Source of the DNA: Gracilaria gracilis
Taxonomy: Eukaryota > Rhodophyta > Florideophyceae > Gracilariales > Gracilariaceae
Length of the DNA stretch: 64,000 nucleotides
Assembly (NCBI GenBank): GCA_030374805.1
Contig: JARGSG010000218.1
Coordinates: 806,001-870,000 of the forward strand
Direction of reading: 5' to 3'
Shown here: piece after piece, positions 43,019-54,894 of the stretch
How positions within the stretch are numbered: position 1 is the first letter of the stretch
How the letters are laid out: each line of letters begins with the position of its first letter
The notes under the pieces: generated by a model
Database searches by the model: none
The model's input: the letters and a program-made list of their open reading frames with translations, nothing else
What the model was told of the DNA's origin: nothing
Translations under genes and position numbers: made by a program

Positions 43019-45807
43019 TGACCTCATATGAGGTCAGCCCGTTGAGAGAGTAAAATAAACCAAAAAATTACATTCCGGACCTATAATCCGGACTTTTCAA
43101 AGTTCAAAATTTGAAAAGTCCTTGAACAGTCGTTTAAGTAGTAGTCTGTAGGGCAAAACGGCCAGTAATCACAGCTCAGTGGATAAGATATCCTATGTGA
43201 GCAAATTAAACGTGAGTTCAAACCTCGCTGAGTTTATTAAAACTCGAAAACTCCTTATGGAGCTCGACTAATTTTAGTAATATGTTTACAATAAGAACGT
43301 TTTCAACACCCACGTGAACAACAGACAGAACACGGTGACATCTGTTAAAGTGGCAGTTTTGTCAGAGTGTAAACATTATCTGGCATGTTCTATAACGCGG
43401 AATGAATTAGTAGGGGGCTTAAGGCTAATGAACTCTTGTTGATAATGTGATTCTTTATGTATTTTTATTGAATATCAGCGCTTGTTTACTTCTATGTTGA
43501 CGTTGTTGTTGACAACAGATGTGCTTCAATTACTTTTTAACACCGTGACGTAACTCAATGTGGTTCTTAAAGCATTCCCTTCCGGTACCAGTGTGACATA
43601 AATACAATTCAGATTTCAAAGATGTATAGCATTCAGAACATAAAAACTTAGACTTCATATTCCCTTTGGACACTTTGCATCGTCCTTGATATGAAGACTT
43701 CGTAATCATTCCATCCTTAGTTTTTCTCTTGCGATTAGTCTGCATAAGATGCACACCAGTTCCTGCAGGTTTCGAAATATCATCTTCTATTTCCATTTGT
43801 TCCTCATCTCGGGTGATCAAAGCGGTCCGGTCCCACGTATTAGTGATAAGCTCGTCAGCCAGCTTCGAATAGAAGTTATATGGAGATAATAACTTTCGCA
43901 TACCATTACCAGACTTGTAAGGCATCCACGCATCAACCATACAAATGGATAGTAAAGATGAATTCACACGGAACGACCAATCCTTGACCTCGATCTTCTT
44001 CTCCAGTTTTAATTCATCTTGGCTGCATCTGTTGTGTCTGTCAATCATTGAACACGTTTTATAGTATTCCTCACAAACCTCTGGTATCGGTACTTCAAGT
44101 TCAACTTTCCTTGAAACATTTCCTTGTCGTCTCCATCTTTGTCGGATAATTGGGTTTCCAGGGTTCACCGTGTTGCATGTTGATATAAAATACCTTCGTT
44201 CCCTATCGACCCACATTACCGCCATTAGATCCGTATTCAAACCGTTCCCCTTCGAAACCATTGAAACAAAATCTCCACGATTCTCTAAAGTCTTCTCTGA
44301 TAAATGCTTCATAGGAAATTGACGCGTTGCATTCTTGATAACCCCAGTAAAGCGCAGTCCTTTTTCCAAAAGAGCATTAGCTCTTTTCACAGATGCGAAA
44401 AAAGAATCTGCACAGACATGGCGCCCGGACCCAAACCATGGCTGGACTAATCGAAGTAAAATCGCAGTTCCATGAGTGTGTTCTGTATCAAAATCCTGAT
44501 CAGGGGCATCAGATCCCATATTGAGCTCAATATTTAGCATGATACCACTTCTTCCGCAGCAAACGGTTTTCATTTCCAAACCGTTTTCTGGTTTTCGATC
44601 CAGCGCGGTGTAATGTGGGAGCCCTACATCAATCCAGTCTCCCCTAAGCCCATACCAGCGTGAAATACTCTCATCAACGCATAAAGCATGTGAAGGTGCC
44701 ACGAAAGAACGGCGGTGAACATTGATGGCTTTCACGAAATCAGTGACTAAATTCCAGCGAGCCGTGCCATAATCCTCTTGAGCAGCGTTACCACTGAAAC
44801 AAATACAACGCCTTAGAGTTTCAAACCTATTTCGTGACATTGCCTCACCAATCATAGGCTGAGACATAAACCTGGATGCTGGTTTTGAACCCCAAAGATC
44901 TCTTCTATTGGAAAACTCCAGCCTGCTTATTAAAACAATCACGCCAAAGAACCTTAAAAGCTCTTCACTACTCGTCGAAGAGGCGCCATCATTTTTCAAG
45001 TTCTTGTTCGTCTTCTCCACAATAGTCTTCAGATGTCCGATGGGGAACATCCATCCAGTCAATGAATGTCATCGTACTCGGGCAATGACGTGGTGAGATA
45101 AAATCTCCGGCTGGGCCAATAACCTTCCACGGCTGCAATTGCATGCATCCATTGATAGGGCTACAAATTGCCTCCGTGTTCCACGCACGATCATGCACAG
45201 TCACTGACTGGTCGGAAGGGGGTGGTTGTGGAAAGGGATCCGCCTCTTGCAAATTTTGCACTTGTGCTCCTTCATTCGGCTGATTGTCAACACTATGGGC
45301 CGGTAACGGTGGTACAACTGCTGTGTCAACATTATCAGTTTGTGGACTGTTAAGGAGACCATCACCAACCTTTACACTGCAAAGAGGAAGAGTACACTCT
45401 TTTTGGCGGTTTGGGAGGTCAAACCGAATAGTGAGAAATGTACAGTTTCGGCCGTTGACAAGTCGAATGTCAACTTTTATCACTGTTCCGGGAACAGTTT
45501 TCGTCTTCCAAAGAGATCCAAAGTAGCGTTTGCTTTCCGACTCGCAAACTACAAGGCGGGCACGACTGTGGACTTTGTTACCAACGGTACGACGAGGGTC
45601 TGTTGACGGGGCCATTGTGTACAGATTGTGTTGACGTTTGTGAAAGAATGCTCCAGCTTGGTTGCTGTGTACATGTCATGGGAGACTTTGGTTAACGCCA
45701 TCAAAGGGAGGACGACGGAGGTGAGCACGAAGTGATTTTTCTTGAAAAAGTGAAAACGTTTACTTAAAATTTATGTGAGTAAAAACTGACCTCATATGAG
45801 GTCAGTT
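43019..45807 (-). mobile_element. piggyBac-like DNA transposon PB2 nested in P2 (limits approximate)
   Basis: The transposase (43530-45615) is bracketed by palindromes with core CCTCATATGAGG (about 43019-43036 and 45784-45807). The surrounding bases (TCTAGTG(C/T)CTAT) are inverted relative to each other, as expected for element ends. I could not find a TTAA duplication, so exact ends are open. A 12-bp hairpin (GGACTTTTCAAA at 43090 with TTTGAAAAGTCC at 43110) lies in its left non-coding part. Confidence 0.6.
43530..45615 (-). pseudogene. piggyBac-type transposase (DDE_Tnp_1_7) of PB2
   Basis: The N-terminal part (45615-about 45045) is acidic and Pro-rich and ends CPSTMTFIDWMDV. The core frame (about 45062-43530) starts FPIGHLKTIVEKTNKNL, an N-terminal piggyBac block. 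The two parts meet where one frame should continue into the other, so there is one frame change near 45.05 kb. Catalytic Asp regions are LCVDESISRWYG, VCADSFFASVK and SMIDRHNRCSQDEL. The C terminus has a Cys/His finger (LCSECYTSLKSELYLC, then CFKNHIELRH). The core frame of about 500 residues is otherwise open. It is a distinct family from PB1: motifs match by type, not by sequence. Confidence 0.8.
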
Positions 45808-46387
45808 GTCAAATAGACACTAGAAAGCAAGGGACATTCTGGTTCGTTCTTTGCAGAGGTCTAGAACATTCTGACCTTCTCCGAATTTTGTGTTGTTGCG
45901 CTCCACACCATAATGTCCCGTCTCAGATTATACAGTTTAAACACACAATCAGCACACTTGTTATCTGAGATTGCCGTCCCCTTCCCTCGAGCGACATACA
46001 AACAGTAGCTTTTGTTATTTTGACATGCGTTGGTCAAATTCACCCACTCTCGTTCATTCTGATAATGAAATCATACAAACTGCAGCAAAACAGTTGTCTA
46101 CATTCCTCTTGATGCAGCCAATAGTTCGTCTTCTCGACGAACAGAGACATTCATGACAACCAATAGACAAGAAAGAAGTCTAAACTCGAAGTTTACATGC
46201 ATTTTTCTAGAGTACAAAGATACGAGAACACATTACACAGCCATCATTAGCTACATCTACAAGCTAGGTAGTCACAGTATAAAGCCATCACTACTGTCCT
46301 GTTTCTCGTACCCGAGATCTCAACCGTAGACGCTAAGCACAACTTTTCACATACAAAGAACCTTCAAACCATGCCATCCCGCCGCAA

Positions 46388-48196
46388 ATGGACCCGCTCG
46401 CTCAAACCCACACACCTCTGCCCCAAGTGTACACTGGTTCACCGAAGGGCAGACAACTGCTCTCTCGTTGGTCCCGTCGCATGCGCGTTTCAAGGGAAAT
46501 GAGGCAGGCGATTTACGCAATCAGGGATGGGACAATGTCTTATCGAGAAGCAAGTGACCGTTTTCGCATACCGGTTAGCACCATCCATTACTGGGTACAC
46601 AGGATCAACCTGATCAATAACCCTACCAGAAGCAATCGTTTTGCTCTGAAGGATAGAGAAGAGGAATACATCGTTAAAGTCTTGAACCACCATTCTAGGA
46701 CCGCTATCCACATGACCCGAAACCATCTCAAAGACGCCGTGCAGTTCCTTGTGAACTCCTTCCCCCTTGAACGACAGCAGAAACTAAGATTCAAAAGCGG
46801 CCGCCCAGGTGATGATTGGTGTCGTTCTTTCCAGGCAAGGCACAAAGACGTTATAATGTATCGCACAGTCTCGGGTCTCGAATCTAAGCGTTACATTGCA
46901 ACCAACGCAGAAGTTCTCACAACCCATATGGCGAAGTTTTTTAAGCTCATTCGGAAATTCAAGATTGATTCTCGTCGTCTTTTTAATCTGGATGAAACCG
47001 GCTTCACTGTCGAGAACGAAGACAAAAAGAGTCCAAGAACGAAACATTACATATCCGTCGGCGATATTCCTGAGATTCAAGGTGCTACTTTCAAGAATGT
47101 ATTTCGAATTACCTGCCTGGCATGCGTGTCGGCAGATGGGAGTGCCATTGACCCGATGTTCATTTACAAGGGGATGAAGGTTCGGTCCAGAAGCACTGAC
47201 GACAGTTCCCTTTCAGAGCCTATCCATGAGGTCCTTCCACGTGGTTCTCTAGTGACGGCGAGGCCGAATGTGGCAAGCGTAGATTCTGACAACTTCTTGC
47301 AATGCGCAGAGCATTTTGTCACCAAAACAGGAGATTTACGAAAGAATGGACGTCATGTGGTGCTTACCATGGATGGATACCGATCCCATATGTCTCTACG
47401 GGTGTGTGAACTGTTTCGAAGTAATCGTATAGTGGCGTATATCCTTCTTGCGCATACCAGTGCCACCACCCAGCCGCTCGATGTTTCAGTTTTTGGGGCT
47501 CTGAAGACACACTTCCGTGAATTGTTGGCGTCTTGTGTTGGCAGCTTGCCTTTGTATGCTCGCGAATTGGATGTATTTGACGTCAGCCGCATAATATCGG
47601 AAGCCTATCAAAAATCACTGACCCGTGAAACCATTAGAACTGGTTTTGTGAACACCAGTTTGTGGCCTTTAGACGAATACCATTTGTTCGGCGAGTATCG
47701 CCCACGTAGTGCGAAGAACTATTCAGAACGCGTTGGTGTGGAGGAGATGGTGGCCATGTTACGCGCCAAGAACCAGAAGAGTGCGGAGGAACTGCTGGGA
47801 AATGCACGCGCTGGAAAAAACGGTTTCATTCACAGCAGTGGGGGTGTGGTTTTAACCTGCGACAAAGCATACGAACTCATTAAGAAACAGGTAGAGACGC
47901 AGACAAAACGCTACCAGGCGCAGAAGCAGAGACAGGAAGCCAAGGAAGCTCGAGAACGGGAGGAGATTGTGCGCAAACGTGCCATAAATGAAAGCAACAA
48001 TCTGAAGGAAGCTCTGCACCGTAACGAGCGCTATGGAGACACGGTTTCTGTTCCTCGTTCGCTAGCCGAGCGTAGGCGTGTTGCGCGCACACAATCTCTT
48101 TCCAAGGCAAATGAGAGCAACACGCGCAATGAGACGATTCCGTGTGTTGAAGTGAACGAGGGAACTGGCGACACTCAAGAATGTTGTGAGCCGTAA
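46388..48196 (+). CDS. pogo-family transposase (DDE_1) of P2
   Basis: ATG at 46388, 602 residues, uninterrupted. Residues about 35-70 form a psq-type helix-turn-helix (MRQAIYAIRDGTMSYREASD, then IPVSTIHYWV). A CENP-B-like second DNA-binding unit follows (RPGDDWCRSFQARH, about 139-152). The DDE_1 catalytic core has Asp at about 202 (RRLFNLDETGF), 329 (VVLTMDGYRSH) and 365 (TTQPLDVSVFGALKTHF). The last 130 residues are a charged coiled-coil-like tail rich in Glu, Arg and Lys. It would bind the P2 ends and insert at TA. A second ATG at 46371 in another frame opens only a short Cys-containing peptide. Confidence 0.88.
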   Translation: MDPLAQTHTPLPQVYTGSPKGRQLLSRWSRRMRVSREMRQAIYAIRDGTMSYREASDRFRIPVSTIHYWVHRINLINNPTRSNRFALKDREEEYIVKVLNHHSRTAIHMTRNHLKDAVQFLVNSFPLERQQKLRFKSGRPGDDWCRSFQARHKDVIMYRTVSGLESKRYIATNAEVLTTHMAKFFKLIRKFKIDSRRLFNLDETGFTVENEDKKSPRTKHYISVGDIPEIQGATFKNVFRITCLACVSADGSAIDPMFIYKGMKVRSRSTDDSSLSEPIHEVLPRGSLVTARPNVASVDSDNFLQCAEHFVTKTGDLRKNGRHVVLTMDGYRSHMSLRVCELFRSNRIVAYILLAHTSATTQPLDVSVFGALKTHFRELLASCVGSLPLYARELDVFDVSRIISEAYQKSLTRETIRTGFVNTSLWPLDEYHLFGEYRPRSAKNYSERVGVEEMVAMLRAKNQKSAEELLGNARAGKNGFIHSSGGVVLTCDKAYELIKKQVETQTKRYQAQKQRQEAKEAREREEIVRKRAINESNNLKEALHRNERYGDTVSVPRSLAERRRVARTQSLSKANESNTRNETIPCVEVNEGTGDTQECCEP

Positions 48197-48493
48197 TTTG
48201 GAATCGTGATGTGAGACCAGGTAGTTCTCCCAAATATTTGATTCGGTTGTTTTTTACATTACTGTCGTTCAGCTTTGAGGCTTTTTTGGTCGTGGTGAGC
48301 CCGGTATGGGAACTTATCAGTAAACGTATTCTATCTCGTGTGTCCGTCGTCTGTTTCGACTCAAATCTAGATTTCTAGATAGGTGAAACAAAACACGTTC
48401 TATTATTAATGTTGGTACTGTTCTAGACTCTACTGTTTGGACGGTAGCGGAGCTGCACTGACTGTGTTCAGTTTTAAACCCGACCCTACGGTA

Positions 48494-48544
48494 TGCGTCA
48501 CGACTGACTCGAAAACGGTCCAGCAAGAGCTACTGTATTCAACA
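48494..48544 (-). repeat. 3' LTR of Gypsy GX, proximal portion
   Basis: On the minus strand it runs from TGTTGAATACAG to GTGACGCA and matches the start of the 5' LTR at 33881. It continues beyond the pogo insertion at 42857. Confidence 0.8.
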
Positions 48545-49791
48545 GCGCCCCGTAAGTGATGAGGTGGAAACTGAAAGCAATTACTCAAAGGGAGCTAATG
48601 ATGGGACGTTTTCGAGTGGTTCCAGTCCCAGCTGTTTCAGAAAGGTATTCTTCTACAAGAGATGGCACATCCTCGCGTAGGGACTCGAGTGTCACCCAGT
48701 CCTTCTCTTCTGTGGAAAATCCCCGCCACTTGACGAGCATCCCAATGGTTTCCTTCTTGCTCCTTATGTCGAGAAAACGATCAATGGCTAAGAACTCTCC
48801 TTGCAGATAAGCAAGGTGATTGATGAGCTCTTCGGTGACCTCGTAGTCTTTGTTACGATACAGTTTCAGCCTACGCCCGTGCACTTCCATCGTGGATGCG
48901 TCTAACAAAGACTTAATTAGAAAAATATAGCCAGAGCGACATTCTTGAACACAGTACGGTCCTAACCATTTCAGTGACGGTTTGCGAGTATGGTCTTTTT
49001 GTTGAACTCCTCTTAAGACATAGTCTCCCTCGGTGAAGTTAATCGCGCGAACATTAGTCTTACGGTTATGGGAATCCACTGCTTGCTGACGTTTCCTGCT
49101 AGAACGTGTGGCCACATCCTTATGCAAATTGTGCAGAGCTGCCTGCATGGCGACAATTTTTCCACGTCGTAATTGGTCAATATCTCCGATGTCCATCACT
49201 TTCGTCTTCTTTCCCACTTTGCGAGTTATTGCACTTAGCGGAGATTCTTGTTTGTGACCAGTGAACACTGTAAGAGGACACCTGTTTCCCAGTCTATTCA
49301 AGGAAGAATTGTTCAAGACGGACTGTACCACTGGCAGTATACTTGGCCAGCAGCTGTGTGGCAGCTGGTATTCCGATAGCAACGCGCGGCATGTCCGCAG
49401 AAGCTCGCGACAAACCACCTCTACTGTACCATTGGACCAGGGACAGTAGGCGAGCGTAAAGTGATGAGATGACTTAGTCTTTTCCCTCAAGATTCTTATC
49501 ACTTCGTTCTTAAAATGCGAACCTCTGTCTGAAACCCACTGCTGTACTACTCCAAACGCAGCGAACCATTTGATTATCGCGTCTGCCATGACGTCAGCGG
49601 TAGTTTCACATGCGGGTGTCAGCCACCTATAGCCACTGTGGTGATCCTTGAATACCAATACGTACAAGTATTCATCTTCGGCTGGTGACATGCAGCAGAA
49701 ATCAAAATGAAGAAGCTCATTTGGCTGATCAGCGTGAAGGGCATGTCCTAGAGGACGAGGGATGATTTTTCCAGACTGCGTACAGAGACAA
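48545..49791 (-). mobile_element. Gypsy GX 3' part: integrase core and chromodomain
   Basis: Minus-strand coding of an integrase core (VSDRGSHFKNEVI, PWSNGTVEVVCRELL), the C-terminal GPY-like region (FTEGDYVLRG) and a chromodomain-like end (LVKWRGFSTEEKDWVTLESL). It ends about 55 bases before the 3' LTR. The rest of the 3' part continues at 55297 beyond the G6 insertion. Confidence 0.8.
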
Positions 49792-49796
49792 TGCAG

Positions 49797-50193
49797 TGTT
49801 GATGCCGAAAGGCAATAGCGCCTACGTTGCGACCATAGAGCAGAGTAGTTCTGTGGGTGACGTCAGGTTACAGAACGCATATGCGCAGCAATTATACGGA
49901 GTGCAACGTATATAAAATACAAAGGAGTGTAGAAATGCCAGGTACGAAGAATCTGGACCAGATAGTAACTCTGGTTCGGCAACCTGACGTCAGAGTCCAC
50001 CCATACATTTTGTCACCTTCCTAGGAGCACGCCCGGACGAGGCTATAAAAGACCTGAATCAGCTGCAAAGGCAGCGGATTCAGAGGCATCCTTGGAGGGA
50101 CTTCCAAGGTACTTTGTGCCTATTCTCTCGCCTCTGCTGAGTCTACCGCGCGACTGCAACCGAGTGCTCTACGCCCTCCCGTTCTGATTAACA
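49797..50193 (+). repeat. 5' LTR of Gypsy G6
   Basis: 397 bp, starts TGTTGATG and ends GATTAACA. TATA-like CTATAAAAG at 50043. Identical by eye to the 3' LTR. Confidence 0.92.
50043..50083 (+). promoter_or_regulatory. TATA-like box and stem-loop in the G6 LTR
   Basis: CTATAAAAG (50043-50051). Stem CTGAATC-A-GCTGC (50054-50066) with GCAGC-G-GATTCAG (50071-50083), 12 pairs around one mismatch, loop AAAG. A second stem, CCTTGGA with TCCAAGG, follows at about 50099-50119, enclosed by AGGCA with TGCCT as in G3. Confidence 0.6.
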
Positions 50194-50203
50194 AAGCGCT
50201 TTG
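50192..50203. other. 12-bp palindrome at the G6 primer-site position
   Basis: CAAAGCGCTTTG overlaps the LTR end and runs into a second palindrome, CTTTGATATCAAAG. Confidence 0.7.
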
Positions 50204-53200
50204 ATATCAAAGAGTAACAGGACGGACGTAAGGCACAATGTCGTCGTACGGTATTGTCAATACAATTCAAGCTCCGGCGCTGGAAGGGGCATCCCAGCCG
50301 GAGCTGATCAAGTTTGAAGTGGATTTCTCGGCTTACACCGAACGTGTTGATGATGTTAATTCTGGACGCGAGCCGAACCAAAGAATCAAAGCAGCGTCTG
50401 TCCGACAGTGCATGAAGCCGAGACTGTTGCATAGCCTGTGCATATTAGGTAGAATTGAAGGAGCATCTACCGCTGAAGAGGCAACCGACGATGCAGTGAG
50501 GATCTGGTTCGATTCTCGTCTGGCGTCTACAGTTTGCGACTTGAGCGACCGTGTCGAGGAGACACTGTCAACTGTTCGATACAAACAAATGCCTCGGGAC
50601 CCTTCCGGAGCAGCGGAGAACCTTGTATTAGACACAATAGCTGCACTGGACGAGCATAATGCCTCAAGCATTATTACCGACCACGATCAGTGTAAGGAGC
50701 TTATCGCTAAGCTAGTGCATAGGCTTGAGCCAGCGGTTACTCAGGCAGATCGTCATGGACCAGATGCGTCTTTGGAAGAAGGAACAAAAGGGAGACCTCA
50801 AGTTCTTTACCAACACAATATCTACTCTAGCGGCGCAGGTACACTTCGTACAGTGTGCGAGCCAGAAGCTCAAGCGCAAACAGCCAAGTGCATCCGAGAG
50901 CCGGGTTCCGAAAAAAGCCTCCAAAGAATCCGAACGCAAACGGTTTCGGAAAGGCTTACAAACTCGAAACCACGACAAAGAACTCCCTGGGAAGGATCGC
51001 AGAAGAACGCCGGCGGATAGATTCGAGTCTGGGGAATGGGATAAGAAATGCCTGAACACAGAAGAGTGTTCAGGCATTCACCCAATAAGCAAGTGCCCGG
51101 TGACTTCGAAGGAAAAGAGGCGAGAGCTTCTTGACAAACACTTTGAGAGAAAGAAGACCAACAAGCACGCCAAGGCTGCCGTACTCAGGTCTTCGTCCAA
51201 ATCGGCCCCCAACGCAGATGAGGGAAGGTACACTGTGCTTGTGAATGGGATCAAAGCTGTAGCCCTAGGCGACTCTGGAGCAGACTACTCCACAATATCT
51301 TGCAATTTCTTTGATAGGATATCCGCCAAACATCCCAAGGTAGCAGTACAGCGCCTATCCACACCAATGATCCTCGACACTGCACTGAGGGCTGACGGCA
51401 CTCAAGCCCCAGCAACTGCATCACGGAAAGCAAACCTCAACCTCACGATTTTACTCCCCCAGACTGGGCTCCCAGTACGCATCCGTGGAGTACAATTCCT
51501 GATCGTAGACAAGGATATGCCAGAGGTACTCCTCGGAAGGCCACTACTGAAGGCAATGGGTTTCGACTTCAACGAGCATCTGCATCGCGTAGCTTCGCTC
51601 ATCGACGGAAAGTCGGAAGAAGAGTTACAGGGAAGAAGCTGTAGACTTTCATCTGCCAGCTATCGAGGCATTAGCTACACGGACACCGACGAGGACCCCA
51701 TTAAACTGCCAGAATGTCTCCAAGCCGGATTTGGAGAGGATACTGCGGACGAGATAGACGAAGCAATCAGGTCTGCATCAAGAACTGCCAAGGAGAATGG
51801 CATGTCTAATGAGGGTACAGCGAAGCTTGAACGACTTTTGGACAAGAACCGAAATTGTTTCGCGATCAAACTCGGACCAGAGCCGCCTGCAGACGTTCGC
51901 CCTCTCTCGATCAAGCTTGCGCCGAACGCCAAACCATACCGCACTCCACAACGACGATATTCCCCTGCGCAACGGGTGTTCATCAGGCACACTATCAAGT
52001 CGTTGGAGAGGATTGGCGCGGTGTACAAGAACGACCAAGCAAGATGGGCATGCCCTGCACTGGCCGTTCCAAAACCCGGTACCGACAAATTACGTTTTAC
52101 AGTCGACCTTAGAGGTACCAATGCACGGACTCTGCCACTCCAATCCGCGATGCCGCACCTGGAGTCGATGCTGCAAGATTGTGAGGGAAGTCAGTGCTTC
52201 GCCAACATTGACTTTACGCACGGCTACTGGCAGATACCTCTGGACAAGGTATCGCAGGAAATAATGTCCATCCAGACACCACTAGGTATCTACTCTCCAA
52301 CCAGAACACTTCAAGGAGGGACAGATTCAGGGAACCATTTCCAGTCCGTTACGCGAGAGAAATTCGAAGGCAGAGTGCAGCGCATGCTGCAATGGCTGGA
52401 TGATTTCCTCATTCACGCGAGGGACGAAACCCAGCTGCTGGCTGAGATCGAAGTATTTTTCGAGGTCTGCACAGAAGTAGGATTCAAAGTCAATCCGAAA
52501 AAGTCCTGCTTCTTTACCAGGGAGGTAAAGTTCTGCGGCAGAATCATTTCATCAGAAGGAGTTCGATTTGATCCTAGAAACTTTGAGGTTTTATTGGCGA
52601 TGAAAGCGCCAACAACTGGAGACCAATTGCAGCAGTTGCTGTGCGCTACGAACTGGATGAGGACATCCATTCCGGACTACGCGCGACTGGTAGAACCACT
52701 GCACCAGCTGCTTGAAGAAGCATGCAGGAAGGCTGGAAAACGAACCAAGAAGGCCTTACTGAAAGTACAGCTCAACTGGAATATCAAACACCAGGAGGCT
52801 TTTGATAAAGTTAAAAATCAACTAGCCGCCGCAACCCAACTTTCCCTTCCAAAGGACGGGTACCAGCTCTGTCTTTTCACAGATGCATCCGATACCCACT
52901 GGGCCGGGATTTTGACCCAGTTTCCTGAAGACGAACAAGATAAACCACTCGTGGAGCAGACACACGAACCACTATGTTTTTTATCTGGTGCTTTCAGTGG
53001 ATCATCGGAACGTTGGAGCGTACCCGAGAAAGAAGGATTCGCTATCGTTGAGTCCATGTGCAGACTGGACTACCTCATAGTTGGCAGAACTGTTTCGATA
53101 TACACTGACCATGCAAACTTGGTTTACATTTACGATCCATATGGTCGTAACCCCGGTGTAGCACGGCATACAGCCAACAAACTGACTCGCTGGGCCCTGA

Positions 53201-54894
53201 AGTTGAACGGATTTCGGTTCACCATCGAACACGTGCCAGGAGAACGGAACGTGTGGGCCGATATGCTTACCCGATGGGCTGTGCAAATCGCAAGAACGGT
53301 GACACCAGCGAAGATCGGGCGCATTCGGGCATTGATGGCAGCACCAGTCAACCCTGGAGTTAACGAAAACTACGACTGGCCTTCAATGCAAGACATCATC
53401 AAGTCGCAGCGCAACACAACGTGTGCACCTCCAAGTCGTTGCAAGACGACTGGTGACGTTCTCAGGATGCAAACAGGAGAAGTATGCATCCCAGGGGACG
53501 ACATAAATCTCCAGCTCCGAATCTTGATCGCAGCCCACACCGGGAAGGGAGGACACAGGGCCACAGACCCCACGTTCAACACAGTAGCAACTCATTTTTG
53601 GTGGAAGGACCTTCGAACTCACACCACTGAGTTTACGAATTCATGCATTCACTGTATTGCTACCGGCTATGGCAAAGTCGTTCCACGTCCGCTAGGGCAC
53701 ACAATGCATGCCAGTAAGCCAAACGAACTGTTGCATTTTGACTACTGTTACATGAACAAGGGTAAGAAGGGAAAAGTGTACACGCTCATAGTTAAAGACG
53801 ACCTCTCCGGCTACGTGTGGCTCAGAAGTGCAGAGGAAGCCGATTCAGAGACTACCGCGGAAACACTGACCGATTGGTTTGCCGCTTTCGGAGTGGCGAG
53901 GTCATGGATATCGGACCAAGGGAGTCACTTCAAAAACAAACTCATGAAGTCCCTATCGCAAAATCTTAAGGCAGATCACCATTTTACACTACCATACTGC
54001 CCGTGGAGCACGGTTCAGTAGAGGTGGTATGCCGTGAACTGCTTCGAACGTGCAGAGCGTTATTGTCGGAGTTCCAACTTCCGCAGTCGGCATGGCCTAC
54101 TATACTTCCAGTCATTCAGTCCGCACTCAACAGTTCTCCGACAAAGAAGCTCAACGGAAAATGCCCGCTTACTGTTTTCACTGGATTGCCACAGGACTCG
54201 CCTCTTGCTGCCATTCTTAGAAGCCACGAAAGAATCGTGACCGTCAAGGATATTGACAGTATCCGTGCTAAGGCGCTTCTAAGCATCGAGAAACTACAGG
54301 CAGGGCTTGAAGAAATTCACCGCAACTGCGCTAACAAAGGGGGGAAACAGCGCAAGGCCTCTGTTGACGCACATAACCGACGTACTGGCGTTCGGCCGAT
54401 CGATTTCACAGAAGGTGATTACGTGCTCAAGGCGGTTGCGCAGAAAAACATTCGCGCAAAGACAAGCCTACGGTGGCAGGGACCATTTCGAGTGACGCAA
54501 TGTAGAGCACAACACATCTTCGAAGTGGAAAACCTTGTTACTGGAAAGAAGGAGCTGGCTCACGGAAGACGATTAAAGCTATTCCGCAACAAAGACTACC
54601 AAGTGTCTGAAGAGCTGCAGGAACATTTGGCATATCAGGACAATGAACTGCTTGTCATCGAAGACTTCGAAGATATTCGCCGACAGAAGAACAAGGTCGA
54701 GCTGTTAGTGAAATGGAAAGGGTTCACCGACGAAGAGATGGACTGGGTAGATTACAACTCGTTGAAGCAAGACGTTCCAGATCTTTTACAGGAATACCTT
54801 GATGAGACCAAGACGTCTGGATCGCGAAGACAGCGCAACGTAATCAGCGCCATCAAGAAAAAATAACCAACAACAGGTGTTGGCTATGGGGGAC

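Larger units (their letters stand above)
42860..48491 (+). mobile_element. pogo-like DNA transposon P2 inserted in the GX 3' LTR
   Basis: The ends are CTGTAGGGCAGG (left) and, read inward from the right, CCGTAGGGTCGG, an imperfect terminal inverted repeat. TA flanks both sides (42858-42859 and 48492-48493), and the LTR without insertion (33881 onward) has a single TA at this place, so the boundaries are firm. It encodes a pogo-type transposase on plus (46388-48196). About half of its 5.6 kb is a nested piggyBac-like element on minus. Confidence 0.8.

Noticed and set aside
43165-43235. tRNA-like gene or SINE head (A-box-like CAGCTCAGTGG, B-box-like GAGTTCAAACC)
   Set aside because: The T-arm pairs, but the acceptor ends do not, and no second copy is visible. 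Not enough to call.
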